A stretch of DNA of 64,000 bases from Brevibacillus reuszeri (GTDB lineage Bacteria; Bacillota; Bacilli; Brevibacillales; Brevibacillaceae): assembly GCF_001187725.1 (NCBI RefSeq), contig NZ_LGIQ01000007.1:308324-372323 (forward strand), given 5' to 3'. The translations under genes and the position numbers were made by a program. Under the pieces are notes generated by a model that was not told the origin of the DNA, did not search any database, and saw only the letters and a list, made by a program, of their open reading frames with translations. Shown here piece by piece: positions 8,803 to 15,990 of this stretch. Every line of letters begins with the position of its first letter. Within the stretch, counting starts at the first letter, position 1.

Positions 8803-8906
8803 CTTAACGTATAAGACTTAATAAGCACGCGGCTTATTAAGTCTGGAGCGCATGACAAGGTACCTCAGCGTCCGCTCCTCCTTGAGAAAGCTTCGATAAA
8901 GGTTTT
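8803..8906 (-). repeat. Dispersed structured repeat, copy A
   Basis: On the minus strand it begins right at the stop codon of the DUF2626 gene and ends at the terminator. It shares with copies B-D the 5' box AAAACCTnTATCGA, the core GGAGGAGCG...ATGCGCTCC and the 3' box TAcACGTTnA. Outer core stem: 8845-8850 with 8873-8878. Terminal hairpin: a perfect 12-bp stem, 8815-8826 with 8832-8843, whose sequence differs from that of copy B while the pairing is kept. Confidence 0.8.
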
Positions 8907-8907
8907 C

Positions 8908-9174
8908 TTACAAGATCATTTGCAAGAAAGCGTGTTCTTGTGGTCCTACTGGCATCACGAAGAACGTATAGTACGTGAATCCTACGAAAGATACGAACAT
9001 GAAGCCGAAGAAGATGTTTAAGTACGTTCGTTCAGTCAAGCTCATATAGCTCAGAGCTACGAAGAATGCAGTCAAACCGAAGAAGATGAGCGACATTGGG
9101 TACAAACCGCCCCAGAACGCCATCAGCGCGATTACGATGGTCCAGAAACCAAGAACGCGATACATACGATCCAT
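8908..9174 (-). CDS. DUF2626 small membrane protein (YqgY type)
   Basis: 88 aa from the Met that starts MDRMYRVLGFW; the RBS AAGGGGGG lies immediately upstream of it, inside the longer reading frame, which rules out the earlier Met. Three predicted membrane helices (~residues 5-25, 28-45, 53-73) and a short tail. DUF2626 is a small Bacillales family of unknown function that in B. subtilis lies next to yqgX and yqgZ, as here. A good promoter (9227-9255) drives it, and repeat copy A occupies its 3' untranslated region. Confidence 0.85.
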   Translation of the reverse strand: MDRMYRVLGFWTIVIALMAFWGGLYPMSLIFFGLTAFFVALSYMSLTERTYLNIFFGFMFVSFVGFTYYTFFVMPVGPQEHAFLQMIL

Positions 9175-9226
9175 TTTTGTCCCCCCTTTTTGCATAGAAC
9201 GGTAAGATTTACAAGATTCCTACCCC

Positions 9227-9255
9227 ATTATATAGGACGGGCGAATGTGTGTAAA
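9227..9255 (-). promoter_or_regulatory. Sigma-A promoter of the DUF2626 gene
   Basis: On the minus strand TTTACA (9250-9255), 17-bp spacer, TATAAT (9227-9232); about 50 bp before the start codon. Confidence 0.75.
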
Positions 9256-9318
9256 CGGTTAAGGTATGACGTATTTTTGTCATCACGACAGCCTATGACG
9301 TCTTTTTTGTCTTCCTTA

Positions 9319-10017
9319 TCAGTATTGAATCACCGTATAGTTGCATGACCTACATCCACCAAGCATGGACTCGTCCTCACGTAATTCAATTTTCCCCAAG
9401 TACGTTTCGAATATTCCCATCAAAAGGGCGTTGTGCATATGGCATACAGAACTTGTATATTTTTTGGCTGAATCAGAAAACGTGCAGTTGTTTACACGGA
9501 AGCGTAGCTTGCCATCTGATAATACCTCGATGTCAGGTTTCAATCCTTGTGCAACGACAAGGCGATGAATCAAACTCAGCTTTTCATCCATAGTGGCCGT
9601 TTTTAACAGAATTCCGCTTTGGGCAACCGCCCGTTTTGCCATCTCTGTACCGATACGATGTCCCATATTAATCAAAGCGGCTTTACCCGCTTCGCCTAGC
9701 GAGAGCAGACTTTCAATCGCGATGTCGGCCAGAAGCTGATAGTCACGGGGTGGAAACTGTAGACTCACGACTTGGTCAGACAGTGAGTACAATCGACTGG
9801 GTCGTCCACCTTTGCCACTTTTGTCCGTAACGGCTGTAAGCAAATGGACATCCTCCAGTTTGGTTAAATGCAGCCTAGCCACATTGGGATGGATCGAAAA
9901 GTGGTCAGCTACTTCCTGGACAGTGATTGGGTCTTTGCTGTATGCGACGAATTGGTAAATGGAAAAACGGGTGGGGTCAGCTAAAGCACTGGTCAACTTA
10001 TGTGCATCGTAATCCAT
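9319..10017 (-). CDS. HTH transcriptional regulator with C-terminal cysteine cluster (ArsR/SufR-like)
   Basis: 232 aa from ATG 10017, chosen because AAGGGGG stands just before it; the frame stays open upstream only because it runs into repeat copy B. Residues ~5-80 form a winged helix (ALADPTRFSIYQFV, VQEVADHFSIHPNVARLHLTKLE, GRPSRLYSLS wing). A helical middle follows, then four cysteines (178, 192, 222, 225) with CHMH and GGCRSCNY. The winged helix plus Cys cluster recalls SufR-type Fe-S-sensing repressors or metal-sensing regulators. It is divergent from the Spx-like gene, whose promoter carries a palindrome, so it may repress both. Ligand and targets are inferred. Confidence 0.82.
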   Translation of the reverse strand: MDYDAHKLTSALADPTRFSIYQFVAYSKDPITVQEVADHFSIHPNVARLHLTKLEDVHLLTAVTDKSGKGGRPSRLYSLSDQVVSLQFPPRDYQLLADIAIESLLSLGEAGKAALINMGHRIGTEMAKRAVAQSGILLKTATMDEKLSLIHRLVVAQGLKPDIEVLSDGKLRFRVNNCTFSDSAKKYTSSVCHMHNALLMGIFETYLGKIELREDESMLGGCRSCNYTVIQY

Positions 10018-10033
10018 GCTTGGTACCCCCTTC

Positions 10034-10206
10034 TTCAACGTATAAGAATTCATAAGCGGTCGCTTATGAATTCTGGAGCGCATAAAAACCAACCGCTGAA
10101 ACGCGGTCGCTCCTCTTTGAAAAGGCTTATGAATTCCGGAGCGCATGTAAACCGTCCGCTAAATGCGGTCGCTCCTCCTTGAGGAAGCCTCGATAGAGGT
10201 TTTCAT
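10034..10206 (-). repeat. Dispersed structured repeat, copy B (with duplicated core)
   Basis: The longest copy. Minus-strand order: 5' box AAAACCTCTATCGAGG, two tandem cores of ~60 nt (each GGAGCGACCGC...GCGG...ATGCGCTCC, the second with changed loop bases), and a terminal perfect 12-bp hairpin (10046-10057 with 10062-10073). The 3' box TATACGTTGA then runs into the RBS of the HTH regulator gene. The first core is followed by half of the terminal palindrome (GAATTCATAAGC), so the duplication unit covers core plus half hairpin. Confidence 0.85.
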
Positions 10207-10304
10207 AAGACAAATCATAATAAGTGTATCCGATTTTCCTTAGATTGTTAAGGTCGGAGTGTGCAAGAGCAGAAGAGATAAGTAATTTTCGCCTAGTTTT
10301 TAGA
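10207..10304. other. Intergenic leader between divergent regulators
   Basis: With copy B and the promoter below this makes up the 455-bp gap between the HTH regulator and the Spx-like gene. On the minus strand TTAACA, 17 bp, TACACT is a plausible promoter for the HTH gene, which would put all of copy B into its 5' untranslated region. A 91-codon reading frame spanning 10127-10402 has no RBS and overlaps the repeat; I do not call it. Confidence 0.4.
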
Positions 10305-10344
10305 TTAACTACTATTGACATAGTGTTAATAACACATTTATAAT
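10305..10344 (+). promoter_or_regulatory. Promoter of the Spx-like gene with overlapping inverted repeat
   Basis: TTGACA (10315-10320), 18-bp spacer, TATAAT (10339-10344): close to consensus. An inverted repeat, TTAAC-T-ACTAT / TGAC / ATAGT-GTTAA (10305-10329), is centred on the -35 box, which is where a repressor would block polymerase. The divergent HTH regulator is the obvious candidate to bind it. Confidence 0.78.
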
Positions 10345-10472
10345 CCGAATTAAAGAAGGTTTTTTTATTAGCTAACTTTTTGGAAGTGCATGTTGCCAAC
10401 ATAAAGAATCCTTTTTAGCAACACCTGTAATAAATCAACCGATATTGTATAGATGAGACGGAGGGGTAACCG

Positions 10473-10850
10473 ATGGCAGTTGCTGAACGTACACATACTC
10501 AAAAATTAACGTTTTTCACGTATCCGAGCTGCACATCCTGTCGGAAAGCCAAGGCATGGCTTTCAGAGAACGGAGTGAATTACGAAGAGCGTCATTTATT
10601 CAAAAATCCACCAACAGCAGAAGAGCTGCTTGATATCATTAAAATGACTTCGAATGGACTGGATGAGATTCTGTCCACGAGAAGCCAGCGTTTCAAAAAC
10701 CTCGATGTAGACATCAACGACATGTCTGTAAAAGAGCTGTTGGAAATGCTGAGTGAAGAGCCGCAGCTTCTCAAACGCCCGATTCTCACGGACGGCGAGA
10801 ATCTGATTGTAGGCTTTAATTCATCCGCAATGAAAAATTTGCTGTCTTAA
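10473..10850 (+). CDS. Spx/ArsC-family regulator (MgsR/YqgZ type)
   Basis: 125 aa, ArsC-like thioredoxin fold. A CxxC redox switch (CTSC, Cys20 and Cys23) sits in the usual N-terminal TYPSCTSCRKAKAWL context, followed by EERHLFKNPPTAEELLDII and the C-terminal RPILTD...VGFN strand pair. Spx and MgsR bind the RNA polymerase alpha C-terminal domain and redirect it under thiol or general stress when the CxxC is oxidised. Neighbours match the B. subtilis yqgX-yqgY-yqgZ(mgsR) order, so MgsR is the best guess over Spx. RBS GGAGGGGT; strong promoter with operator-like palindrome; own terminator. Confidence 0.82.
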   Translation: MAVAERTHTQKLTFFTYPSCTSCRKAKAWLSENGVNYEERHLFKNPPTAEELLDIIKMTSNGLDEILSTRSQRFKNLDVDINDMSVKELLEMLSEEPQLLKRPILTDGENLIVGFNSSAMKNLLS

Positions 10851-10881
10851 AGAAGAGGGGGCTGATGGCCTCTTCTTTTTC
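10850..10881 (+). terminator. Terminator after the Spx-like gene
   Basis: AAGAAGAGG (10850-10858) with CCTCTTCTT (10869-10877), then a T-run. Confidence 0.88.
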
Positions 10882-10946
10882 TCATTTTCCCCTTTTGGCG
10901 GTAAAATAAAGGTAAATCAGATGGATGAAAAGGTTGGGGAGCCAAA

Positions 10947-11705
10947 ATGGAAACGTTATACATAACCAAGAACGAGGGCATCGCTACAGTTACGCTTAAT
11001 CGCCCGGAGGTACATAATGCGATCAGTGTGGAGCTGGTCGATGAACTGCTTGCTACCTTACAGGAATGCGCTGAAGATGAAAGCATCAAAGTCCTGATTA
11101 TCACGGGCACAGGTAGAAGCTTTGTCTCTGGCGGAGACTTGAACCAGTTCATCGCAGCCAGGGGATACGAACAGGCGCATCCACTTTTGAGCAAGGTGGG
11201 GGCTCTTTTGTCTACGATTGATCAATACGCAAAGCCAGTTATCGCGATGGTCAATGGGGCTGCTGTTGGTGGAGGCTGTGAATTCGCGGGGGCTTGCCAC
11301 TTTCGTTTTGCCAGCGAGAAGGCGTCATTCGGATTTGTACAAATCAGCATGCACATCACGACTGGATGGGGCGGAGGAAGTCGTTTGTTGGATACATTGC
11401 CCGAGTCCAAGGCGTTGGCTTTGCTTTTAACTGGCGAACGCTTGTCTGCCGAGGAGGCCAAGACATATGGCTTCGTGGATGAGGTACATTCCGCTGACCA
11501 GTTGGAGGAGCATGTCCTTCGTTTTGCCCGCAAGATCGCTGCACAGCCGCTCATCGGAATTGTGGCTTATATGCGAATTTTGCAGTGGAGACGGGCGGGC
11601 TTGCCACAATCAGAACGGATTGCTAAAGAAATTGAGCAATGTGCCGGAATATGGGGCAGTGATGCACATGTAGCCGTGGTGGAAAAGTTTCTCACCAAAA
11701 GGTAG
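10947..11705 (+). CDS. Enoyl-CoA hydratase/isomerase-family protein (crotonase fold)
   Basis: 252 aa crotonase. The oxyanion-hole and acyl-CoA motifs are present (TLNRPEVHNAIS, ITGTGRSFVSGGDL, MVNGAAVGGGCEFAGACH). The first catalytic Glu of hydratases is kept in GGGCEFA. The second, normally in the PE.xLG..PG.GG loop, is replaced: here the loop reads FGFVQISMHITTGWGGG. True hydratases need both Glu residues, so this may be an isomerase, decarboxylase, thioesterase or other crotonase rather than a hydratase. RBS TTGGGGAG. It stands alone between terminators. Confidence 0.82.
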   Translation: METLYITKNEGIATVTLNRPEVHNAISVELVDELLATLQECAEDESIKVLIITGTGRSFVSGGDLNQFIAARGYEQAHPLLSKVGALLSTIDQYAKPVIAMVNGAAVGGGCEFAGACHFRFASEKASFGFVQISMHITTGWGGGSRLLDTLPESKALALLLTGERLSAEEAKTYGFVDEVHSADQLEEHVLRFARKIAAQPLIGIVAYMRILQWRRAGLPQSERIAKEIEQCAGIWGSDAHVAVVEKFLTKR

Positions 11706-11802
11706 CGACTTGCCGCGAAAGGTTTCTCCCGTTTAAACATTTATTCGCTTGGACATACTTTTTCTAGTAGAAAGCGATTCTACAAGAGTAGGGAAAAGCA
11801 TA

Positions 11803-11825
11803 GGATGAACTACATCATCCTTTTT
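11803..11825 (+). terminator. Terminator between the crotonase and rsfA-like genes
   Basis: GGATGA (11803-11808) with TCATCC (11815-11820), then T5. It lies only 22 bp before the rsfA-like ATG, so any rsfA-like promoter must be further upstream and would read through it; it could act as an attenuator in that leader. Confidence 0.65.
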
Positions 11826-11847
11826 AAAGGTAACGGGAGGGACTCAT

Positions 11848-12486
11848 ATGGTAGCTTCCAGACAAGACGCATGGACCGAAGATGACGATCTAGTGTTGGC
11901 GGAAGTCACCTTGCGCCACATACGCGAGGGCGGTACACAGCTTGCCGCATTTGAAGAAGTGGGTCAAAGGTTGGGAAGGACTGCGGCTGCGTGCGGCTTC
12001 CGATGGAACAGCTGCGTTCGCAAGCGATATGATGCCGCGATTTCCATTGCCAAAAGCCAAAGACAGCAATTGAAAAAAATGGGCAGGGTTGCTCCTGCAC
12101 AAGGCACTCCGGAAGTAGAGGCTGTTGCATTGCCTCCGAAGCGGCAAGCACCAGTTACAGGCGAAGTATCCAAACAAACCGATGATGAAGAGCAGCAGAT
12201 CGAATCAGTTATTCGGATGCTGGTCAACCAAAAAGAATTGTCCCGTCGTTTGAGGCAGCTGGAACAAGAGTTGGAAGGAAAAGAATTGGAAATAAAAGAA
12301 TTGACAGAAGCTCATGCAAAGGCAAGAAGAGAGCTTGAACAGGTGCGCGGAGTTAATGATGACTACCGTGCGTTGGTGCAAATTATGGAGCGCGCACGCA
12401 AGCTAGCCTTTTTGCAAGAAGAAGATTCGTCCAAAGCAATCTTTAAGATGGATGAAAACGGGAATTTGGAGCGAGTGGAAAAGTAG
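11848..12486 (+). CDS. RsfA-family (YlbO type) Myb-like transcription regulator
   Basis: 212 aa. N-terminal Myb/SANT-like DNA-binding domain (residues ~5-60: [22 protein letters not shown], then [21 protein letters not shown]), a basic Gln/Lys segment, a Pro-rich linker, and a C-terminal coiled coil (~residues 115-175). RsfA and YlbO relatives tune prespore gene expression in Bacillus sporulation. In B. subtilis ylbO is next to ylbP and ylbQ(panE), the same neighbours as here. RBS GGGAGGG. Repeat copy C lies in the region after it. Confidence 0.85.
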   Translation: MVASRQDAWTEDDDLVLAEVTLRHIREGGTQLAAFEEVGQRLGRTAAACGFRWNSCVRKRYDAAISIAKSQRQQLKKMGRVAPAQGTPEVEAVALPPKRQAPVTGEVSKQTDDEEQQIESVIRMLVNQKELSRRLRQLEQELEGKELEIKELTEAHAKARRELEQVRGVNDDYRALVQIMERARKLAFLQEEDSSKAIFKMDENGNLERVEK

Positions 12487-12504
12487 AGGGCGCTGTTGCC
12501 TACA

Positions 12505-12611
12505 TAAAAAACCTCTATCGAGGCTTGCTCACGGAAGGGCGACCACGTTTTCGTGGAAGCTTGCTATGCGCTTGGGCCCGAATGCTTGTCATTTCTTACA
12601 CACGTAAAAAA
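12505..12611 (+). repeat. Dispersed structured repeat, copy C
   Basis: Same orientation as the rsfA-like gene, directly downstream of it. Contains AAAAAACCTCTATCGAGGCTT and a core hairpin CCACG-TTTT-CGTGG (12543-12547 with 12552-12556), where other copies have CCGC...GCGG, a compensated change. The 3' box TTACACACGTAAAAAAG merges into the next terminator. The 3' half is more diverged than in A and B. Confidence 0.75.
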
Positions 12612-12636
12612 GAAGCGGTTTTCGCCGCTTCTTTTT
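12609..12636. terminator. Bidirectional terminator, rsfA-like / ylbP-like
   Basis: AAGAAGCGG (12610-12618) with CCGCTTCTT (12625-12633), A-run before and T-run after; the two genes converge on it. Confidence 0.88.
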
Positions 12637-12658
12637 GTCTTTTCATATAAGGGGAGCG

Positions 12659-13126
12659 CTAGTCTTGCAGTCCAACGTTCTCGGGCAGCCAAACGTATGG
12701 GTTTTCACCACGATCGCGCATAGGGTTGTACTTTACAGGTGTGAAGCCCATATTCAGCCAGAATTGGTCGGCGCGGCAACGAGAGTTTGTCTTGATTGGT
12801 GCGCCAAAGCTTTTCGCGTGGTTAACCAGAGCTGTTCCGTAATCCTTGTCACGGTAATCAGGCAGGACTTCAAGCTTCCACAGCTCATAATAATCCTGTG
12901 TAGGCTGGAAATAACGATCGTATTTCCCGTCAATTTTGTAGAGGCTCATCCGCGCTACCAAAAGATCGTTGTCGTAAATACCATAAAAAGGAGATTCCGA
13001 ATCGTTTTCCACGATGTTCGCCTCCAGGTCTTCCTTCATCGAAAGCTCCTCCAGGCCAAATTCGCGAAACTTCTGGAATTCCTCCAGCGTCTTGTAGTTG
13101 ATTTGCAAACGTTTTACCTCAAACAT
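12659..13126 (-). CDS. ylbP: GNAT-family N-acetyltransferase (YlbP type)
   Basis: 155 aa. GNAT fold: N-terminal helices, central FYGIYDNDLLVARMSLY strand pair, WKLEVLPDYRDKDYGTALVNHAKS as the acetyl-CoA-binding segment, and a C-terminal FWLNMGFTPVKYNPMRD...YVWLPE. It fits B. subtilis YlbP, a putative acetyltransferase of unknown substrate that neighbours ylbO and panE. RBS GGAG shortly before the ATG; a TATAAT-like -10 box (13185-13190 on the minus strand) lies upstream. Gene order is conserved except that the leucine-degradation operon separates it from panE. Confidence 0.82.
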   Translation of the reverse strand: MFEVKRLQINYKTLEEFQKFREFGLEELSMKEDLEANIVENDSESPFYGIYDNDLLVARMSLYKIDGKYDRYFQPTQDYYELWKLEVLPDYRDKDYGTALVNHAKSFGAPIKTNSRCRADQFWLNMGFTPVKYNPMRDRGENPYVWLPENVGLQD

Positions 13127-13351
13127 AGGTTAGCCACTCCTCTCACAGCTCTTTACCCGGGCCACCATTAGGCCACTCGTACCTATTATACACCATAAAT
13201 CTTCTTTCCGTAGAGTTTTTATTAAATCGACGCTATAAAAAGCGACAACGGAGGGCTTCATCAAGAAATATTTTCACTCCCTTGGGAAAATTTTAAAATT
13301 TCAGCCTAGAACTCTTTTCAATCTCATGGCACAATAGGAGGTAGTAAATAC
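13127..13351. other. Divergent intergenic region upstream of the leucine-degradation operon
   Basis: Carries a minus-strand -10 box for the acetyltransferase gene, a small hairpin (CGCT-ATAAAA-AGCG region near 13231) and an AT-rich near-palindrome around ATTTTAAAAT (about 13290-13306). The latter is a possible operator for the operon. No clear plus-strand sigma-A promoter could be assigned. Confidence 0.35.
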
Positions 13352-13432
13352 ATGACGCAAACCGGTCATCCATTTGAAAACGCTTTCGATTGCATGCGGG
13401 TTTGTGAAAGAGGGGAGCGTTGCCATGCGTAA
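13352..13432 (+). CDS. Possible 26-aa Cys-rich leader ORF overlapping the biotin carboxylase start
   Basis: ATG follows a strong AGGAGGT (spacing ~10). The peptide MTQTGHPFENAFDCMRVCER continues to a stop after GERCHA; it has Cys14, Cys18, Cys24 and two His. Its TAA lies 8 bp inside the biotin carboxylase gene, so its translation would bring ribosomes to the carboxylase start. It may be a translational-coupling or regulatory leader. No homologue is known to me and chance cannot be excluded. Confidence 0.4.
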   Translation: MTQTGHPFENAFDCMRVCERGERCHA

Positions 13433-14762
13433 GGTACTAATTGCAAACCGCGGTGAGATTGCCAGACGAATTATTCGCACATGCAAGCTGAAGGGAGTCG
13501 CTACAGTCGCTGTCTATTCTGATGCTGACAAGGACTTGCCGTATGTGAGAGAAGCGGATGAAGCTGTGCATATCGGTCCACCTCCTGTCCCACACAGTTA
13601 TTTAAATGTGGAGGCCATTATTGCAGCAGCCAAGAGTACAAATGCCGATGCGATTCATCCTGGGTATGGTCTTTTATCCGAAAACGAAGCCTTTGCCCAG
13701 CGAGTTAGTGATGAAGGGCTCGTATTCATTGGACCTTCGCCAAAAGTCATCGGACAGATGGGTGACAAGCTGACAGCCCGTCAAATCATGCAGGAAGCTG
13801 GCGTACCTGTCGTGCCAGGTTGTGAGGAGCCAGTCAACACGCCGGATGAGGCAGTGGAGATTGTCGCGACCATTGGATATCCGATCATGCTAAAGGCGAG
13901 TGCTGGCGGCGGAGGAATCGGCATGCAAATTTGCCGGGACGAACAAGAATTGCGCCAAGCCTACCAGTCAGCCAAAGGGCGTGCAAAAGCATACTTTGGT
14001 AATGACGCGATGTATGTGGAGAAATACGTAGAGCGTCCGCATCATATTGAGGTGCAAATCGCAGGTGATGAGCATGGCGAGGTCATTCATCTGTTGGAGC
14101 GCGAATGCTCGATACAGCGACGTCATCAAAAGGTGCTGGAAGAAAGTCCGTCCCCGTTTCTCGATCAGACTACTCGTGAAAAGCTATGCCAGGCAGCTGT
14201 TCAGGCTGCGAAAGCAGTTGGCTATACGGGAGTAGGCACAGTTGAGTTCATCGTGGACGAGGACAAAAACTTTTACTTTTTGGAAATGAATACACGTCTG
14301 CAGGTAGAGCACCCGGTGACAGAGGAAATGACAGGACTTGATCTGGTAGCGATGCAGCTTGAGATCGCAAAGGGCAATCCACTTGGAATTGCACAGGCAG
14401 ACGTAAAAGCCTTGCAGCATGCCATTGAGCTGCGGGTGTATGCGGAAGATCCAGTATCCTTTATGCCATCTCCAGGTACGATCGGACTTTATCAACCACC
14501 TGTACTAGATTTTGTTCGCATTGATGACGGGGTAGAGGCGGGGACACAAGTCACACCTTTCTACGATCCGATGATTGCAAAAGTGATTGTTTCGGGTGCG
14601 TCGAGAGAAGAAGCTGTCGTACGAGCCAAAGAAGCGATGGAGAAATTTCAGATTACTGGAATTAAAACGAACATTCCGTTTTTACAAGAGGTATTGGCAG
14701 ACGAACGCTTCACTGCTGGCGCCTACACAACCTGGTTTGTGCAAGAGCGTGTTTCTAAATAA
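13425..14762 (+). CDS. Acyl-CoA carboxylase biotin carboxylase subunit (YngH/AccC type)
   Basis: 445 aa from MRKVLIANRGEIARRI, with GAGGGG seven bases before the ATG. Full biotin carboxylase: pre-ATP-grasp domain (GYGLLSENEAFA), glycine-rich loop KASAGGGGIGM, RPHHIEVQIAGD, the ECSIQRRHQKVLEE segment, MNTRLQVEHPVTE with catalytic residues, and the C-terminal RVYAEDP domain. It carboxylates biotin with ATP and bicarbonate. First enzyme gene of an operon ordered like B. subtilis yngH-yngHB-yngG-yngF-yngE, so the complex is most likely 3-methylcrotonyl-CoA carboxylase of leucine breakdown rather than acetyl-CoA carboxylase. Confidence 0.9.
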   Translation: MRKVLIANRGEIARRIIRTCKLKGVATVAVYSDADKDLPYVREADEAVHIGPPPVPHSYLNVEAIIAAAKSTNADAIHPGYGLLSENEAFAQRVSDEGLVFIGPSPKVIGQMGDKLTARQIMQEAGVPVVPGCEEPVNTPDEAVEIVATIGYPIMLKASAGGGGIGMQICRDEQELRQAYQSAKGRAKAYFGNDAMYVEKYVERPHHIEVQIAGDEHGEVIHLLERECSIQRRHQKVLEESPSPFLDQTTREKLCQAAVQAAKAVGYTGVGTVEFIVDEDKNFYFLEMNTRLQVEHPVTEEMTGLDLVAMQLEIAKGNPLGIAQADVKALQHAIELRVYAEDPVSFMPSPGTIGLYQPPVLDFVRIDDGVEAGTQVTPFYDPMIAKVIVSGASREEAVVRAKEAMEKFQITGIKTNIPFLQEVLADERFTAGAYTTWFVQERVSK

Positions 14763-14799
14763 AATGGCTTCACGATAAAAAAGAGGAGTGGATCTGATT

Positions 14800-15012
14800 A
14801 TGAAACAAGTAGCAGCTACTATGGCAGGAACCGTTATTCAAGTCCTTGTACAAGCTGGAGATCAAGTAAGTGATGGGCAAGATGTGGTCGTTTTGGAATC
14901 TATGAAGATGGAAGTACCCGTGCAAGCACAAGCTGCTGGCAATGTTGTTGAGGTAAAAGTGAACATTGGCGACTTCGTCAACGATGGAGATATCATCGTC
15001 GTTCTCGAATAG
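14800..15012 (+). CDS. Biotin/lipoyl attachment protein (YngHB type carrier)
   Basis: 70 aa from the ATG with AAGAGGAG upstream (an in-frame GTG four codons earlier lies inside that RBS). It is a single biotinyl domain: two beta-sheet halves (GTVIQVLVQAGDQVSDGQ and GNVVEVKVNIGDFVNDGD) around the hairpin ESMKM, where Lys36 is the biotinylation site. It shuttles carboxybiotin from the preceding subunit to the carboxyltransferase encoded three genes later. A stand-alone carrier this short, next to HMG-CoA lyase, matches the yng operon of B. subtilis. Confidence 0.9.
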   Translation: MKQVAATMAGTVIQVLVQAGDQVSDGQDVVVLESMKMEVPVQAQAAGNVVEVKVNIGDFVNDGDIIVVLE

Positions 15013-15062
15013 TATTAGAATGATTACAAACTGAGCGCCCGCTAGGAAAGGAGGGGAAGTGA

Positions 15063-15962
15063 ATGGACAAGGTACAAATCGTAGAAGTAGGGCCGCGCGA
15101 CGGCTTGCAAAATGAAAAAGAAATCGTTCCGGTTGCAGCTAAAATTCAGTTGATTGATAAACTTGTTGCAGCTGGCTTAAAACGTGTAGAGGCAAGCTCG
15201 TTCGTGAATCCGCGCTGGATTCCACAATTGGCAGATGCCGAGGAAGTCTTGCAGGGAATCGCTCGCCCGGCTGATGTGACGTTTAGTGCGCTGGTTCCGA
15301 ATCTACGCGGTTTGGAGCGTGCAGCGGCTAGCGGGTTAAGAGAGGTGGCTTTGTTCATGTCTGCCTCCGAATCACACAATCAAAAAAACATCAACAAAAG
15401 CATTGAAGACACATTTCCTGTTTTGCAGGAGGTAGCACGCGAGGCACTTACGCTCGGCCTTCGGGTACGAGGCTATGTGTCGACAGTGTTCGGTTGTCCC
15501 TATGAGGGCAGTGTTCCACTTGAGAATAGTCGGCGCGTGACGAATGCATTGCTGGAAATGGGTGTATTCGAAGTATCACTTGGGGATACGATCGGAGTGG
15601 CAACACCAAAGCAGGTCCATGAAAAAATTGGAGCGCTTGTGAAGGATGTTACGACTGAGCGCTTGGCCGGTCACTTTCACGATACGAGAGGCACAGGGTT
15701 GGCGAATGTCGCAGCCGCTCTGGACGAGGGTCTGCGTACATTTGACAGTTCGATCGGCGGTCTCGGTGGTTGTCCATACGCTCCAGGAGCGGCAGGAAAC
15801 ATCTCGACAGAGGATTTGGTGTACATGCTGCATGGGATGGATTATGAAACCGGTGTAGACCTTGAGCGCTTGACTGAGGCGGGTGCATTTATTCAACAGC
15901 AATTGGGACGGGAGCTGTCCTCCAAAGTGCTCAAGGCGTCTCTGGCCTGCAAGACTGTGTAA
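15063..15962 (+). CDS. Hydroxymethylglutaryl-CoA lyase
   Basis: 299 aa TIM-barrel of the DRE-TIM family. EVGPRDGLQNEK holds the catalytic Arg and the metal Asp; GHFHDTRGTGLAN has the HxH-type metal ligand; GGLGGCPYAPGAAGN is the signature loop with the catalytic Cys (Cys237). Cleaves HMG-CoA to acetoacetate and acetyl-CoA, the last step of leucine catabolism. RBS AAAGGAGGGG. Operon partner of the carboxylase and hydratase genes; corresponds to B. subtilis yngG. Confidence 0.92.
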   Translation: MDKVQIVEVGPRDGLQNEKEIVPVAAKIQLIDKLVAAGLKRVEASSFVNPRWIPQLADAEEVLQGIARPADVTFSALVPNLRGLERAAASGLREVALFMSASESHNQKNINKSIEDTFPVLQEVAREALTLGLRVRGYVSTVFGCPYEGSVPLENSRRVTNALLEMGVFEVSLGDTIGVATPKQVHEKIGALVKDVTTERLAGHFHDTRGTGLANVAAALDEGLRTFDSSIGGLGGCPYAPGAAGNISTEDLVYMLHGMDYETGVDLERLTEAGAFIQQQLGRELSSKVLKASLACKTV

Positions 15963-15990
15963 CACCGAAACTATCCTGGAGGGAAGCGGC

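Noticed and set aside
10127..10402. 91-codon minus-strand frame before the HTH regulator
   Set aside because: It spans the Spx-gene promoter and repeat copy B and has no RBS or family resemblance.
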